Positions 1 to 9,725 are shown, numbered from the stretch's first letter. The stretch: 64,000 bases of DNA from Sagittula marina (GCF_014196795.1 NZ_JACIEJ010000009.1:124001-188000), one strand, 5' to 3'. The notes: generated by a model not told the origin, from the sequence alone. Translations and numbers: made by a program.

Positions 1-247
1 AAAATAGGCAATCGTCAGATAGCGCACTTTCCGGACTGGGATGAGGCAGTTTCCGGGGAGCAGCTGCGGCGAAGGTACAGATTTCCACCGAATTGATCGA
101 TACAGCGTTTTGTGCGAAAGATCGCCACGATCTTTTTGACGCGCCCCTCGCTCAATAGCCTTTCCGCACCGAAGTGACGGTCTGGTGCGGACGGCCATTG
201 AACAACCGGTTTGAGAGGTCGGTGACCAGGCCGCAGCCTGCACATCG
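1..247. other. left edge, no gene recognised
   Basis: Downstream flank of the aldehyde dehydrogenase gene, which ends at 248. Open frames exist on both strands, but none reads like a known family and none has a convincing start with a ribosome binding site. I see no terminator with a T-run. Left uncalled. Confidence 0.4.
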
Positions 248-1681
248 CTACTCTGGAAGTGCGATGGCTTTCACCTCGAGAAAGTCGCGCATACCTTCGG
301 CCCCGCCTTCGCGCCCGTTTCCGGACGATTTGTACCCGCCGAAGGGAGAGCCCGCCGCCAGGTAGGCCCCGTTCACATTGACAGTGCCCGATTGCAGCGC
401 CTTGGCGACGCGAAGCGCACGCGCGGGATCGCCGCTTTGCACGTAGGCACCAAGACCGTAGGGCGTGTCGTTCGCCAGCCGGATGCCATCCTCTTCGTCG
501 TCGAAGGGGATCATCACCAGCACCGGGCCAAAGATCTCTTCCTGCGCGATCCGCATGTCGTTGGAGACGTCGGCAAATACCGTGGGCTTGGCGTAATAGC
601 CGGTCTCGAACCCCTCGGGTTTGCCCAGCCCGCCGCAGACCAGCCGCGTGTTTTCGTCGAGGCCGACCTGGATCATCTTCTGCACCCGGTCGTATTGCAT
701 CTGGCTGACCAGCGGCCCCAGATGATCGCCGGGCTGCGACGGATCGCCGATCTTGACGCGGGCGCACTTCACCGCGGCCAATTCGACCGCGCGATCATAG
801 ACCGGGCGCTCGACCAGCATCCGCGTGGCAGCATCGCAGCTTTGGCCTGAATTGATGAAACAGGCGTCGATGCCTTCGTCGATGGCGCGCTCGAGGTCGC
901 AATCGGCAAAGACGAGGTTGGGCGATTTGCCACCAAGCTCCAGCGTCACGCGTTTCACCGTGTCGGCGCTTTCCTTGAGGATCGAGGTGCCCGCCCGCGT
1001 CGATCCGGTGAAGGACATCATGGCGATGTCGGGATGGCGCGACATCGACGAGCCAACGGTGGGGCCCGCGCCGTGTACGAGGTTGAAGACCCCGGCCGGG
1101 ACGCCGGCCTCGTCCATGATCTCGGCCAGCAGGTTGGCCGAAAGCGGAGTGAGTTCCGACGGTTTCAGCACCATGGTGCAGCCTGCCGCAAGGCACGGCG
1201 CGATCTTGAGCATCATCTGGTTGACCGGCCAGTTCCAGGGCGTGATCAGCCCGCAGACACCGACGGGCTCCATCACGATCAGATCGCCGTTAAGCAGGGT
1301 GTGTTCAAAGGCAAACGCCTCGAGATCTGCGACCATGGCGGTCAGGATGTCGACGCCGACCTGAGCCTGCTGTTCGCGCGCGAAGGAGATCGGAGAGCCC
1401 ATTTCGATGCTGATGGCCTGCGCCATTTCGTCGATGCGGCGGGAGTAGACTTCGAGGATACGCTCCAGAAGCGCGCGCCGCTCGAGCTTGGTGGTGGCCG
1501 CGAAGGCAGGCCGGGCTGCCTTGGCGGCGGCAACAGCGGCATCGACATCGGACGCGTCGCCCATGGCCAGCACCGCGACGGTTTCTTCGGTCGCAGGGTT
1601 GATCATGTCGAGTGTGTCGCGCCCGGATGGGGCCACCCACCGGCCATTGATGTAGAATTGCGAAAGATCGATGGTGGACAT
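248..1681 (-). CDS. NAD(P)-dependent aldehyde dehydrogenase
   Basis: A 477-residue aldehyde dehydrogenase, the normal length for the superfamily. Visible motifs are the oxyanion Asn in TPWNWP (N150), the general base Glu in LELGGKSP (about E248), the catalytic Cys in NSGQSC (about C282) and the EIFGPV segment near residue 385. It should oxidise an aldehyde to the carboxylic acid in the cytoplasm. The neighbouring polyamine aminotransferase and transporter suggest an aminoaldehyde such as 4-aminobutanal or its gamma-glutamyl form; that substrate is inferred from context only. It lies 76 bases downstream of the TetR gene on the same strand and may be co-transcribed with it. Confidence 0.93.
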   Translation of the reverse strand: MSTIDLSQFYINGRWVAPSGRDTLDMINPATEETVAVLAMGDASDVDAAVAAAKAARPAFAATTKLERRALLERILEVYSRRIDEMAQAISIEMGSPISFAREQQAQVGVDILTAMVADLEAFAFEHTLLNGDLIVMEPVGVCGLITPWNWPVNQMMLKIAPCLAAGCTMVLKPSELTPLSANLLAEIMDEAGVPAGVFNLVHGAGPTVGSSMSRHPDIAMMSFTGSTRAGTSILKESADTVKRVTLELGGKSPNLVFADCDLERAIDEGIDACFINSGQSCDAATRMLVERPVYDRAVELAAVKCARVKIGDPSQPGDHLGPLVSQMQYDRVQKMIQVGLDENTRLVCGGLGKPEGFETGYYAKPTVFADVSNDMRIAQEEIFGPVLVMIPFDDEEDGIRLANDTPYGLGAYVQSGDPARALRVAKALQSGTVNVNGAYLAAGSPFGGYKSSGNGREGGAEGMRDFLEVKAIALPE

Positions 1682-1722
1682 GTGTTCATCCCTTGAGGCG
1701 GCGTGATTTGGCGGTGTTGATG

Positions 1723-1739
1723 CCCCCGCAGATCGGGGG
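1723..1739. other. GC-rich hairpin between tetR and ALDH genes
   Basis: A six-base perfect stem (CCCCCG / CGGGGG) around a five-base loop, in the 76-base gap between the TetR and aldehyde dehydrogenase genes. No T-run follows on either strand, so it is not a standard intrinsic terminator. It could attenuate, protect mRNA or do nothing. Confidence 0.4.
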
Positions 1740-1757
1740 TGTGAGGGTCGGGCCTGT

Positions 1758-2384
1758 CTACGCAGATGCGTTCCGAGGCAGGGCGAGCGCGGCGATCGTC
1801 CTGGTCATGTCCATGATCACCTTGTTGAGATCGTCGTAGGTCGATCTTTCCGACCAGGTGAATTCGAAAAAGAGCATGTTGGCGTTGTTGAAGATCGTGG
1901 CGCCGAACGCCTCGCAATCCAGATCGGACGACAGGCGGCCTTGGGCTTGCAGGGCCACTGTCAGATCAATGATCTGCTGGCGCAGCACCCGGTCCGACTG
2001 GCGCAGCCTGCGCGCCTCGGCCGTAGCGGGCGCCGCGAAGGCAAAGGCAAAGCCCTGCCGCCAGAGATCACGCTGAAGGACCATGTGCTGCGCGTTGAAA
2101 TGCATGCCGACCAGGGTGCAGAAATTATCCTCCACCGAGGCTTCAGCGCTGGGTTCGAAATTCGCGCCAAGCTCTGCCAGACGTTCGTTTTCGATGGACG
2201 TAAGGGTCAGCAGGATTTCGTTTTTACCACCGAAATAATTGTAGAGCGTCCCGACGGAGACATCGGCCATTTCCGCGATGCGCTCCGCTTTAACGGCATC
2301 AAATCCGTGCTCAAGAAACAGGCACGTGGCCGCGTCCAAGAGGCGCTGCATGCGTTCGGATTTGTGTTTTTCGCGTAAACTCAT
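1758..2384 (-). CDS. TetR/AcrR family transcriptional regulator
   Basis: A 208-residue regulator. The N-terminal helix-turn-helix is clear (residues about 10-55, ending in VSVGTLYNYFGGKNEIL), followed by a variable all-helical ligand domain. I start it at the ATG at 2384, preceded by AAGGTG at good spacing; a TTG six codons upstream is less likely. It is divergent from the aminotransferase-pot operon and upstream of the aldehyde dehydrogenase, so it is probably the local regulator, sensing a polyamine or an intermediate. The ligand cannot be read from the sequence. Confidence 0.9.
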   Translation of the reverse strand: MSLREKHKSERMQRLLDAATCLFLEHGFDAVKAERIAEMADVSVGTLYNYFGGKNEILLTLTSIENERLAELGANFEPSAEASVEDNFCTLVGMHFNAQHMVLQRDLWRQGFAFAFAAPATAEARRLRQSDRVLRQQIIDLTVALQAQGRLSSDLDCEAFGATIFNNANMLFFEFTWSERSTYDDLNKVIMDMTRTIAALALPRNASA

Positions 2385-2470
2385 GTTTGCACCTTGACTC
2401 AATTTTTATCTGACTACAAGTTTGAACCCAACTACCAAATTGAAGTTCACTATAATTTCTCTGACGCGAC

Positions 2471-2492
2471 CGAACTTCGTGACGAAGTTTCG
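2471..2492. promoter_or_regulatory. palindrome in the divergent tetR/aminotransferase promoter
   Basis: AACTTCG-TGA-CGAAGTT is a perfect seven-base inverted repeat, located 29-50 bases before the aminotransferase start. A TATAAT sits just upstream at 2451-2456. Position and symmetry fit an operator for the adjacent TetR regulator. No binding data can be inferred. Confidence 0.5.
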
Positions 2493-2520
2493 GACCCGGC
2501 CAGCTTGAGGAGGATAAATC

Positions 2521-3888
2521 ATGTCAGGCGTTGTACAAGCAGCGGACGAGACTTGGAAAACCGACGACCACTTCCTGCATCCCTGGCAGGACGTCACCGC
2601 GATGGACCGCGATGAATGGACCCATCTCGAAGCCAGCGGCGGGATCTATGTGCGCGATTCCAACGGCAATCAGCTGATCGACGGGCCGGGCGGCATGTGG
2701 TGCGTCAACGTTGGCCACGGCCGCGAAGAGATCGTGGAGGCGGTCGCCGACCAGATGCGCAAACTCAGCTATTTCTCGCCTTGGTCGATGGCTTCCACGG
2801 CGTCGTCGGAGCTTGCCCAACGGCTGACCGCCATGACGCCCGGCGATCTCAACACCGTCTTTTTCACCACTGGCGGGTCGACCGCCGTGGATTCCGCGCT
2901 GCGATTTGTCTTTTTCTACAACAACTGCCTCGGGCGCCCGGAAAAGAAGCACATCATCTCGCGCGTGAACGCCTATCACGGCAGCACTTATCTGACGGCA
3001 AGCTGTTCGGGAAAGATGCGCGAGAAAGCGCAGATGGACATGATCGAAGACACGATCCATTTCCTGCCATGCCCAAAGCCCAAGGACCGCGCCGCCGACA
3101 TGTCGGTCGAGGCGTTCTGCGACGAGAAAGTGGCGGATCTGGAGAACAAGATCCTGGAGCTCGGCGCGGACAAGGTTGCGGCCTTCATCGCAGAACCGGT
3201 CATGGCATCGGGCGGCGTGATCATCCCGCCCGAAGGCTACTACAAGCGCTGCCACGAGATCTGCAAGAAACACGACGTTCTTTTCATCGCGGACGAGGTG
3301 GTGACGGCCTTTGGACGCCTCGGATACTACTTCGCCTCCGAGGATGTCTTTGGCGTGACGCCGGACCTGCTGACCACCGCAAAGGGGCTGACCTCTGGCT
3401 ATCTGCCGCTCGGGGCGTTGTTCATCTCGGACCGGCTGATCGAAGAGATCAAGTCCGTCAGCAACGAGCCGCGGAGCTTTTTCAGCGGTTTCACCTATTC
3501 CGGGCATCCGGTGTCGGTCGCGGCGGCGCAGGCCAATCTCGATATTTTTGAAAACGACAAGCTGCTCGAACATGTGCGCGAGATCAGCCCGTATTTTGCC
3601 AACGCGCTGAAATCCCTGAGCGATCTGCCCGTGGTCACGGACGTGCGGGTGCAGGGCATGATGGCGGCCGTCGAGTGCGAGCTGGACGCGGGCACACCGG
3701 ATGAGAACCGCGACACGGGCTTTACGGCGAAGGTGGATGCGATCTGCCAGGAGCTCGGTCTGCTGGTCCGCCCGACCTATAACGCGTGCGTGATGTCGCC
3801 GCCCTTGACCATCACCAAGGCCGAAATCGACGACATGGTGGCCAAGCTGCGTGAGGGCATCACGCGGGCCATGCAAGTCGAGGACTGA
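2521..3888 (+). CDS. class III PLP-dependent aminotransferase (polyamine type)
   Basis: A 455-residue fold-type I, class III aminotransferase. The PLP-binding Asp is in FIADEV (about D258) and the Schiff-base Lys in LLTTAKGL (about K288); the FFTTGGSTAVDSALR segment near residue 115 is the phosphate-binding region. Family members move an omega-amino group from putrescine, beta-alanine or similar amines to pyruvate. The polyamine transporter, the amidohydrolase downstream and the aldehyde dehydrogenase nearby favour putrescine or cadaverine, as in SpuC-type enzymes. A strong GGAGG precedes the ATG. The polyamine importer genes follow after 73 bases. Confidence 0.93.
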   Translation: MSGVVQAADETWKTDDHFLHPWQDVTAMDRDEWTHLEASGGIYVRDSNGNQLIDGPGGMWCVNVGHGREEIVEAVADQMRKLSYFSPWSMASTASSELAQRLTAMTPGDLNTVFFTTGGSTAVDSALRFVFFYNNCLGRPEKKHIISRVNAYHGSTYLTASCSGKMREKAQMDMIEDTIHFLPCPKPKDRAADMSVEAFCDEKVADLENKILELGADKVAAFIAEPVMASGGVIIPPEGYYKRCHEICKKHDVLFIADEVVTAFGRLGYYFASEDVFGVTPDLLTTAKGLTSGYLPLGALFISDRLIEEIKSVSNEPRSFFSGFTYSGHPVSVAAAQANLDIFENDKLLEHVREISPYFANALKSLSDLPVVTDVRVQGMMAAVECELDAGTPDENRDTGFTAKVDAICQELGLLVRPTYNACVMSPPLTITKAEIDDMVAKLREGITRAMQVED

Positions 3889-3961
3889 TGTCGTTGCGAC
3901 GACCGAACGGGGCGGCGGACCACCGGTTCGCCCCCCGGGCAAAATCGAACAGGGGACAGGA

Positions 3962-5038
3962 ATGCAGGACGCGATCACAATCAACGGGCTGACAAAGTCC
4001 TATCCGGGGACACCGCCGGTGCGGGCTTTGAAAGGTTCGGATCTGAGCATCCGGGACAATGAATTCTTCACTCTGCTGGGGCCGTCGGGATGCGGCAAGA
4101 CGACCTTGCTGCGCCTCATCGCCGGCTTCGAAGTGCCGACCGACGGCACGCTGAAGCTCTTTGGCGAGAACATTTCAAAGCTGCCGCCCGAAAAGCGACC
4201 CGTGAACACGGTGTTTCAGCACTACTCCCTGTTTCCGCACATGAACGTGCTTGAAAACGTGGCCTACGGGCTGCTTCGTCAGGGCAAACCCGATGCCCGG
4301 CGCACGGCGCAGGAGATGCTCGACCTCGTCCACCTGGGAGAGTTCGCCAAGCGCCGCCCCTCGCAACTATCGGGCGGGCAGCAGCAGCGCGTGGCCCTGG
4401 CCCGTGCCCTTGCCCCGCATCCGCGTGTTCTGCTTCTTGATGAACCGCTGTCCGCGCTGGACCTCAAGTTGCGCCAGTCCATGCGCGCGGAATTGAAGCG
4501 TCTCCAGCGCGAGACCGGGATCACCTTTGTCTTCGTGACGCATGATCAGGAAGAAGCGCTGTCGATGAGTGACCGGATCGCGGTCATGTCGCAGGGTGAA
4601 ATCCAGCAGGTAGCCAAGCCTGCGGAAATCTACGAATACCCGGCCACGCGATTTGTGGCAGAGTTCATCGGGGATGCGAACTTCTTCGAGGCCACGCCGC
4701 GTGCGAGCGGCGACAGCGCCGCCACCTACCACGTTTCCGACAGCATCCGGTTTGCCGGTCCCGCCATGCCCGCCAAGGCGAATGGCGGCAAGGTGACGGT
4801 GATGTTCCGGCCCGAAAAGGCGCGCATCGTGCCCGGGCGCGCCGACGGCGGCCTTGGCGGCACAATCAGCGACATCGAGTATCTCGGCAACCAGACGGAA
4901 TACCGGGTCACGCTTGATGACGGCTTGAGCGTCGCAGTGCGCAGCGAAAACCGCCAGGACGGCAGCGCGCTCGCCGATGTAGGGTCCCGGGCCACGGTCG
5001 AGGTCGACCCCGAAGCCATCCGGGTGCTGGTGGCATGA
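3962..5038 (+). CDS. potA: polyamine ABC transporter, ATP-binding protein (PotA-like)
   Basis: A 358-residue importer ATPase. Visible are Walker A (GPSGCGKT, about residue 40), Q-loop VFQHYS, signature LSGGQQQR, Walker B VLLLDEP and switch His in FVTHDQEEA, followed by a C-terminal TOBE domain from about residue 280. This is the PotA/FbpC type that drives spermidine/putrescine uptake. I chose the ATG at 3962, preceded by GGGGACAGG; the frame stays open upstream without family similarity. The gene ends in ATGA overlap with the permease. Confidence 0.93.
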   Translation: MQDAITINGLTKSYPGTPPVRALKGSDLSIRDNEFFTLLGPSGCGKTTLLRLIAGFEVPTDGTLKLFGENISKLPPEKRPVNTVFQHYSLFPHMNVLENVAYGLLRQGKPDARRTAQEMLDLVHLGEFAKRRPSQLSGGQQQRVALARALAPHPRVLLLDEPLSALDLKLRQSMRAELKRLQRETGITFVFVTHDQEEALSMSDRIAVMSQGEIQQVAKPAEIYEYPATRFVAEFIGDANFFEATPRASGDSAATYHVSDSIRFAGPAMPAKANGGKVTVMFRPEKARIVPGRADGGLGGTISDIEYLGNQTEYRVTLDDGLSVAVRSENRQDGSALADVGSRATVEVDPEAIRVLVA

Positions 5039-5928
5039 GCGATCTTCTGGAACGATTGCGGCACTATATCGGTGTGCTTCCCGCGACATTCATGATCGTC
5101 GTATTCATGCTGGCGCCGCTGACGATCATCTTTGTCTATTCCTTCCTGACACCCGGCGATTACGGCGGGGTGAAATTCGAATTCTCGACAGAAGCGTACA
5201 CACAGCTTCTGTTTCAGAAGAACCTCTTTGACGAGGTCGAGTTCGACACATCCTACCTCACGATCGCCTTCCGGTCGATCTGGGTTGCCACGGTTGCGGT
5301 GTTGGGGTCGCTGGCCCTGGGCTTTCCGGCGGCCTACTACATCGCACAGCAACCCGAGAGCCGGCGCAACACCCTTCTCTTGCTCATCACCATTCCGTTC
5401 TGGACCAATCTGCTGATCCGCACCTATTGCTGGATCCTGGTCCTGCGCGACACCGGGTTGATCAACAACCTGCTGATCGGGCTTGGCCTGACGGACGAGC
5501 CGATCACCATGCTCTATACAGAGGGCGCGATCGCGCTGGGGCTGGTCTATACCTATGTTCCCTTCATGGTGCTGCCGATCTACGCGGCGCTCGAACGGCT
5601 CGACAAGCGACTGATCGAAGCCTCCCGCGATCTTTATGCCAATCGCTGGACCACGCTGCGGCACGTGACGTTGCCGCTGGCGTCTCCGGGGATCGTGGCG
5701 GGCGCGATCCTTGTCTTCATCCCGGCGCTGGGGGCGTTCATCGCCCCGGACCTGCTGGGGGGCGGCAAGAAACTCATGCTGGGGAGCCTCGTTCAACTGC
5801 AGTTCTCTGCCGCGCGCGACTGGCCGTTCGGATCGGCCCTGACCATGGTGATCATGTCCGTGGTGCTGATCTGCCTGCTTCTCTTCGCGGTGAACCAGCG
5901 TCGCAACGAAGGAGGGTTCCAACATTGA
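5035..5928 (+). CDS. potB: polyamine ABC transporter permease (PotB-like)
   Basis: A 297-residue inner-membrane permease with about six hydrophobic segments. The EAA-type coupling loop (EASRDLYANRWTTLRHVTLPLASPG, only key part given) lies near residue 200. It pairs with the PotC-like protein to form the channel. Its start overlaps the ATPase stop by four bases and its stop overlaps the TTG start of the next permease, so the three genes are translationally coupled. Confidence 0.92.
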   Translation: MSDLLERLRHYIGVLPATFMIVVFMLAPLTIIFVYSFLTPGDYGGVKFEFSTEAYTQLLFQKNLFDEVEFDTSYLTIAFRSIWVATVAVLGSLALGFPAAYYIAQQPESRRNTLLLLITIPFWTNLLIRTYCWILVLRDTGLINNLLIGLGLTDEPITMLYTEGAIALGLVYTYVPFMVLPIYAALERLDKRLIEASRDLYANRWTTLRHVTLPLASPGIVAGAILVFIPALGAFIAPDLLGGGKKLMLGSLVQLQFSAARDWPFGSALTMVIMSVVLICLLLFAVNQRRNEGGFQH

Positions 5929-6719
5929 TACGCTCTTCCGATAGGGACATCCGCTGGCTTCCGGGGTTCAACTGGATCACGCTGTGCTTTTTCCTGTTCC
6001 TCTATCTGCCGCTGATCATCCTGGTGATCTTTTCCTTCAATGCCACACGCTCGGCCACCGTCTGGGAGGGTTTCAGCCTTCAGTGGTATGCCAAGGCATT
6101 CTCGAACGACGACATCCAGAGCGCGGCGAAGAACAGCCTGATCATCGCGGCGGTCTCGACGCTCTTTTCGACGGTCTTTGCCACGATGGCGGCCATCGCT
6201 CTGGGTCGAAACCGCGAGATCAAGCACAAGACTGCGTTCGGTGGATTGTTGCTGTTGCCGCTGATGATCCCCGAGATCGTGACGGCTGTCGCCACGCTGA
6301 CCTTTTTCACGGCGATCAACCTGTCTTGGGGGATCGGCAACATCATCATCGCCCACACGGTGTTCTGCATTCCGTTCGCCTACCTGCCCATCCAGGCGCG
6401 GCTTCGGGGGTTGGATGCAAGCCTCGAGACGGCGGCGCGCGATCTCTATTCGGATCGCAAGACGACGCTGCGGCTGATCACTTTGCCGCTGCTGGCGCCG
6501 GGCATCTTTTCCGGTGCAATGCTGGCCTTCATCATCTCGCTCGACGATTTCATCATCACGATGATGGTCGCCGAAGCCGGGTCGACCACGCTGCCGATCT
6601 ACATCTACGGCCTTGTGCGCACTGGCGTCACGCCCGAAGTCAACGCCGTCTCGACGGTATTGCTGGGGATCTCCGTCATCGCCGTTCTGATGTCGCAGTG
6701 GTTCGCAAAGAAACAATAA
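5925..6719 (+). CDS. potC: polyamine ABC transporter permease (PotC-like)
   Basis: A 264-residue second permease with six predicted membrane helices and the coupling motif AARDLYSDRKTTLRLITLP. The reading frame is open far upstream, but the protein begins to look like PotC only at LIRSSDRDIRW. I therefore start it at TTG 5925, which overlaps the PotB stop (TTGA) and has AAGGAGG ten bases before. An unusual start codon at a coupled junction. Confidence 0.9.
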   Translation: MIRSSDRDIRWLPGFNWITLCFFLFLYLPLIILVIFSFNATRSATVWEGFSLQWYAKAFSNDDIQSAAKNSLIIAAVSTLFSTVFATMAAIALGRNREIKHKTAFGGLLLLPLMIPEIVTAVATLTFFTAINLSWGIGNIIIAHTVFCIPFAYLPIQARLRGLDASLETAARDLYSDRKTTLRLITLPLLAPGIFSGAMLAFIISLDDFIITMMVAEAGSTTLPIYIYGLVRTGVTPEVNAVSTVLLGISVIAVLMSQWFAKKQ

Positions 6720-6742
6720 AAAACCAATCAACAGGAGAAAAC

Positions 6743-7780
6743 ATGTCCTTCAACCGCAAGACACTTCTTGGCCTTGCCAGCGCGGGTCTGGGCCTGACCG
6801 CAACCATCGCCTCCGCCGACGGCGAGCTGCAGCTTTACAACTGGACCGACTATACCTCGCCGGAGCTTATCGAGAAATTCGAGACGGAAACCGGCATCTC
6901 GGTCACCGTGGACACCTACGATTCCGGTGAGACGCTGCTGGCGAAGCTTCAGTCCGGCGCGGCTGGTTATGATATCGCGATCCCGACCCACAACTTCGTT
7001 CCGATCCTGATCTCCGAAGGTCTGGTCCAGCCGATCAACGCGTCCGAGCTCGAAGGCTACGACCGGATCGTGCCCAACCTGGCCAGCCCCTGGTGGGACG
7101 AAGGCAATGTCTATTCGATCCCATGGCACTGGGGCACCACCTCGTTCACCGTCGACACCGCCGTCTATTCCGGCGACGTCGACGACTACGACGTGATCTT
7201 CAATCCGCCCGAAGAACTGGCGGGGCAGATCGCGATGTTCAAATCCCCCGACGAGGTCATCACCATGGCGCAGGTCGCTCTGGGCCTGCCGTTCTGCAGC
7301 GAGGACCCGAACGAAATGCAGCAGGTGCTCGACCTGCTGATGGGGCAGAAGCCGCATGTGAAGACCTACAATTCCGACGGGATCCTGGAACGGCTGGTGT
7401 CCGGCGACGTCTCCGTGCACCAGAACTGGAACGGCTATTCGCTGCTTGCGCGCAAGGAAAAGCCGTCGCTGCAATATGCCTTCCCCGAAGAGGGCGTGGT
7501 CGCCTGGGCGGATAGCCTGGTGGTGCCCAAGGGCGCACCGAACTACGACAATGCGATCACCTTCATCGAGTTCATGCTGGAGCCGGAAAATATCGCCATC
7601 CAGTCGAACTCCTCCGGCTATGCCAATGGCGTGACGGGCAGTGAAGCCTTCATGGACGAGGGCCTCAAGGACGCCGCCGAGCTGTCGCCCCCCGAAGGCA
7701 CGCCGCTCAAGTTCATCGAAAGCTGTTCGCCCAAGGCCGTTGAGCTTCAGAACCGGGTCTGGACCGCGCTGCTGAAGTAA
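6743..7780 (+). CDS. potD: polyamine ABC transporter, periplasmic binding protein (PotD/PotF-like)
   Basis: A 345-residue secreted solute-binding protein. It opens with an export signal (MSFNRKTLLGLASAGLGLTA, then cleavage near ASADG). The mature start LQLYNWTDYTSPELIEKFE is typical of the PotD/PotF family. It delivers a polyamine to the PotBC-like channel. AGGAG precedes the ATG. Placing the binding protein last, after ATPase and permeases, is common in these operons. Confidence 0.93.
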   Translation: MSFNRKTLLGLASAGLGLTATIASADGELQLYNWTDYTSPELIEKFETETGISVTVDTYDSGETLLAKLQSGAAGYDIAIPTHNFVPILISEGLVQPINASELEGYDRIVPNLASPWWDEGNVYSIPWHWGTTSFTVDTAVYSGDVDDYDVIFNPPEELAGQIAMFKSPDEVITMAQVALGLPFCSEDPNEMQQVLDLLMGQKPHVKTYNSDGILERLVSGDVSVHQNWNGYSLLARKEKPSLQYAFPEEGVVAWADSLVVPKGAPNYDNAITFIEFMLEPENIAIQSNSSGYANGVTGSEAFMDEGLKDAAELSPPEGTPLKFIESCSPKAVELQNRVWTALLK

Positions 7781-7840
7781 GACCGTTTCAACGGGCACCG
7801 TGCCGCATGGTCGGCGCGGTGCCATTTGCAAGGAATGACC

Positions 7841-8872
7841 ATGAAGACCGTATTCTCCGAAAAGCACAAACTGCGCGACGCCAAGGGCGAACTCTATCAA
7901 GGAGAATTCGTTGCGCCGTTCGAATGTCCGCGCCGGGCCGAGATCATCATCGACGCGGTGCGCAGCCGCGGCCTTGGCGAAGTGCTGGCGCCCGAGGACT
8001 ATGGCCTGGATCCGGTCTTGGCGGTGCATGACGAAGGCTTTGTCGAGTTCCTGAGAACGTTCGAGGACGAATGGGAGGCCGCTGGCTTCAAGGGCGAAGC
8101 ACTCGCCCCCTGTTGGCCGAGCCGGTCGATGACCGCGTCGCAGATCCCGCTCCACGTCGAAGGTCGGCTTGGGTATTACGCGCTCAGCACCGATACGGTG
8201 ATGTCGCCCGGAACTTGGGAGGCGGCGATGTCCAGCAAGGATGTCGCGCTCACTGCGACGGATCTCGTGCTGGATGGCAAGGAAAACGTGGCCTTCGGGC
8301 TGTGTCGCCCGCCGGGCCATCACGCGGCGACGGACCAGTTCGGCGGCTACTGCTTTTTCAACAATGCCGCGGTTTCGGCCCAGCATGCGTTGAACACGGG
8401 CTGCGCCAAAGTGGCCATCCTGGATGTGGATTTCCACCATGGCAACGGCACGCAGGAGATCTTTTACGATCGCGACGATGTCCTGTTCCTGTCGCTGCAC
8501 GGCGACCCCATGCACACCTTCCCGCATTTCCTTGGCCATGCTGGCGAGACGGGCCGAGGCGCCGGAGCAGGTTTCAACCATAATTACCCATTGCCGCCGG
8601 GTGCCAGCTACCAGATGTGGCTGGCGAAACTGCAAGACGCGCTGGCGCGAATTGAAGCCTATGACCCGGATCTGGTGATTGTTTCGCTTGGCGTCGATAC
8701 ATTCGAAAGCGACCCGATCAGTTTCTTCAAGCTGACGCATGACGATTTCGTCGACTATGGCCGAAGGATCGCGGCACTTGGCAAACCCAGCGTTTACCTG
8801 ATGGAGGGCGGATATGCCGTCGAGGAAATCGGCATCAACACCACCAATGTGCTCTTCGGGCACGAGAGTTGA
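7841..8872 (+). CDS. acetylpolyamine amidohydrolase / histone-deacetylase family enzyme
   Basis: A 343-residue member of the zinc-dependent HDAC/AphA family. Motifs: RPPGHHA (proton-relay His pair), DVDFHHGNGTQ (Asp and His zinc ligands) and SLGVDTFESDP (second Asp ligand). The enzyme should remove acetyl groups from N-acetylated putrescine, cadaverine or spermidine, feeding the aminotransferase. AAGGA lies six bases before the ATG at 7841; the in-frame TTG and ATG just upstream are less well placed. Last gene of the polyamine operon, 60 bases after the binding protein. Confidence 0.9.
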   Translation: MKTVFSEKHKLRDAKGELYQGEFVAPFECPRRAEIIIDAVRSRGLGEVLAPEDYGLDPVLAVHDEGFVEFLRTFEDEWEAAGFKGEALAPCWPSRSMTASQIPLHVEGRLGYYALSTDTVMSPGTWEAAMSSKDVALTATDLVLDGKENVAFGLCRPPGHHAATDQFGGYCFFNNAAVSAQHALNTGCAKVAILDVDFHHGNGTQEIFYDRDDVLFLSLHGDPMHTFPHFLGHAGETGRGAGAGFNHNYPLPPGASYQMWLAKLQDALARIEAYDPDLVIVSLGVDTFESDPISFFKLTHDDFVDYGRRIAALGKPSVYLMEGGYAVEEIGINTTNVLFGHES

Positions 8873-8955
8873 TCACGATGTTAAATGCCACTGAGAACTG
8901 ACCTGCCATTGTTGCCGAGATCTGGCCCGCCCGTTCGTTACGTGTCCTGATTGGG

Positions 8956-9480
8956 TCAGTGCCACTGTCTCCTCCTATTTTTTGCTGTCTCGGAGCTGAT
9001 TTTGAGCCGATAACTGTCGTATCCGGTTTCAAGGATGTGGCAGCGATGGGTGAGGGGTTCGAGGAGCGCAGTGGTCATCTTGGTATCCTCTGCCTCGCTC
9101 CAGACGAACTGGAACGCCTTGTCCGGGTGGACCACCAGCGGCACGAATGTTCCGCGATCGGTCGTATGCTGCGGGCGTTGCCGCCCATCCTTCCAAACCC
9201 GCACGAAGGCTGCGACCCGCTCATACGAGCTGTCATAGCCAAGCTGGACCAATTCAGCTGACATCTGCGTCGCGGTGCGCTGGTCCTTGCGCGACTTGCG
9301 CTGTTCCGTCACTCGCCAGACTGTCAGCTTCGGGGCATTCGAAGCCAGTTTTCTCTGCCCTGATGCTGTACGGACCTTGGGGTCAATGGTGCCCGCCCAG
9401 ATACCTCCTGGTGGTATTGCGAGACTGCCCGGTCAGCCGTGCAACCATCGCGGATGGGCATCTTGAACCGCAACTCCCAA
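8956..9480 (-). pseudogene. IS21-family remnant: istA fragment joined to the istB C-terminus
   Basis: Reading the minus strand, 9440-9390 encodes a scrap like the IstA N-terminus (TGQSRNTTRRYL). A one-base shift follows, then 9312-9085 gives the IstA stretch up to TFVPLVVHPDKAFQFVWSE. The frame continues straight into TKMTTALLEPLTHRCHILET, which is the end of IstB. All of the catalytic IstA core and most of IstB are missing. A large internal deletion has therefore joined the two genes in frame. It is a dead element. Confidence 0.75.
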
Positions 9481-9725
9481 CGTCGAATGACGCTTGAAAC
9501 TCCATGTCGATCATTTCCGGCAAACGTTCCCGGCATGAGCAAAGAGGGATCGGGGCAGGCACTGATCCGACATTGGCGTAGGTCAAATGCGGGGCCGTCT
9601 TCAACGACGGTTTACAGACCCTTGGAACCTCCGGATATAGTAAGTGTTGCTGACTGAATGATGCCGGATGGCGCTGTCCCGTGGCAGGAGCCAGCGCGCC
9701 CGGCGGCGCAGGGCAGGGAGGTCGG

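Noticed and set aside
5427-5924. Long in-frame extension upstream of the PotC-like start
   Set aside because: This part is a shadow of potB. Similarity to permeases starts only after the TTG at 5925.
8956-9312. Intact small gene of unknown function
   Set aside because: The 118-residue frame is explained by an IstA-IstB deletion fusion, so it is listed as a mobile-element remnant.
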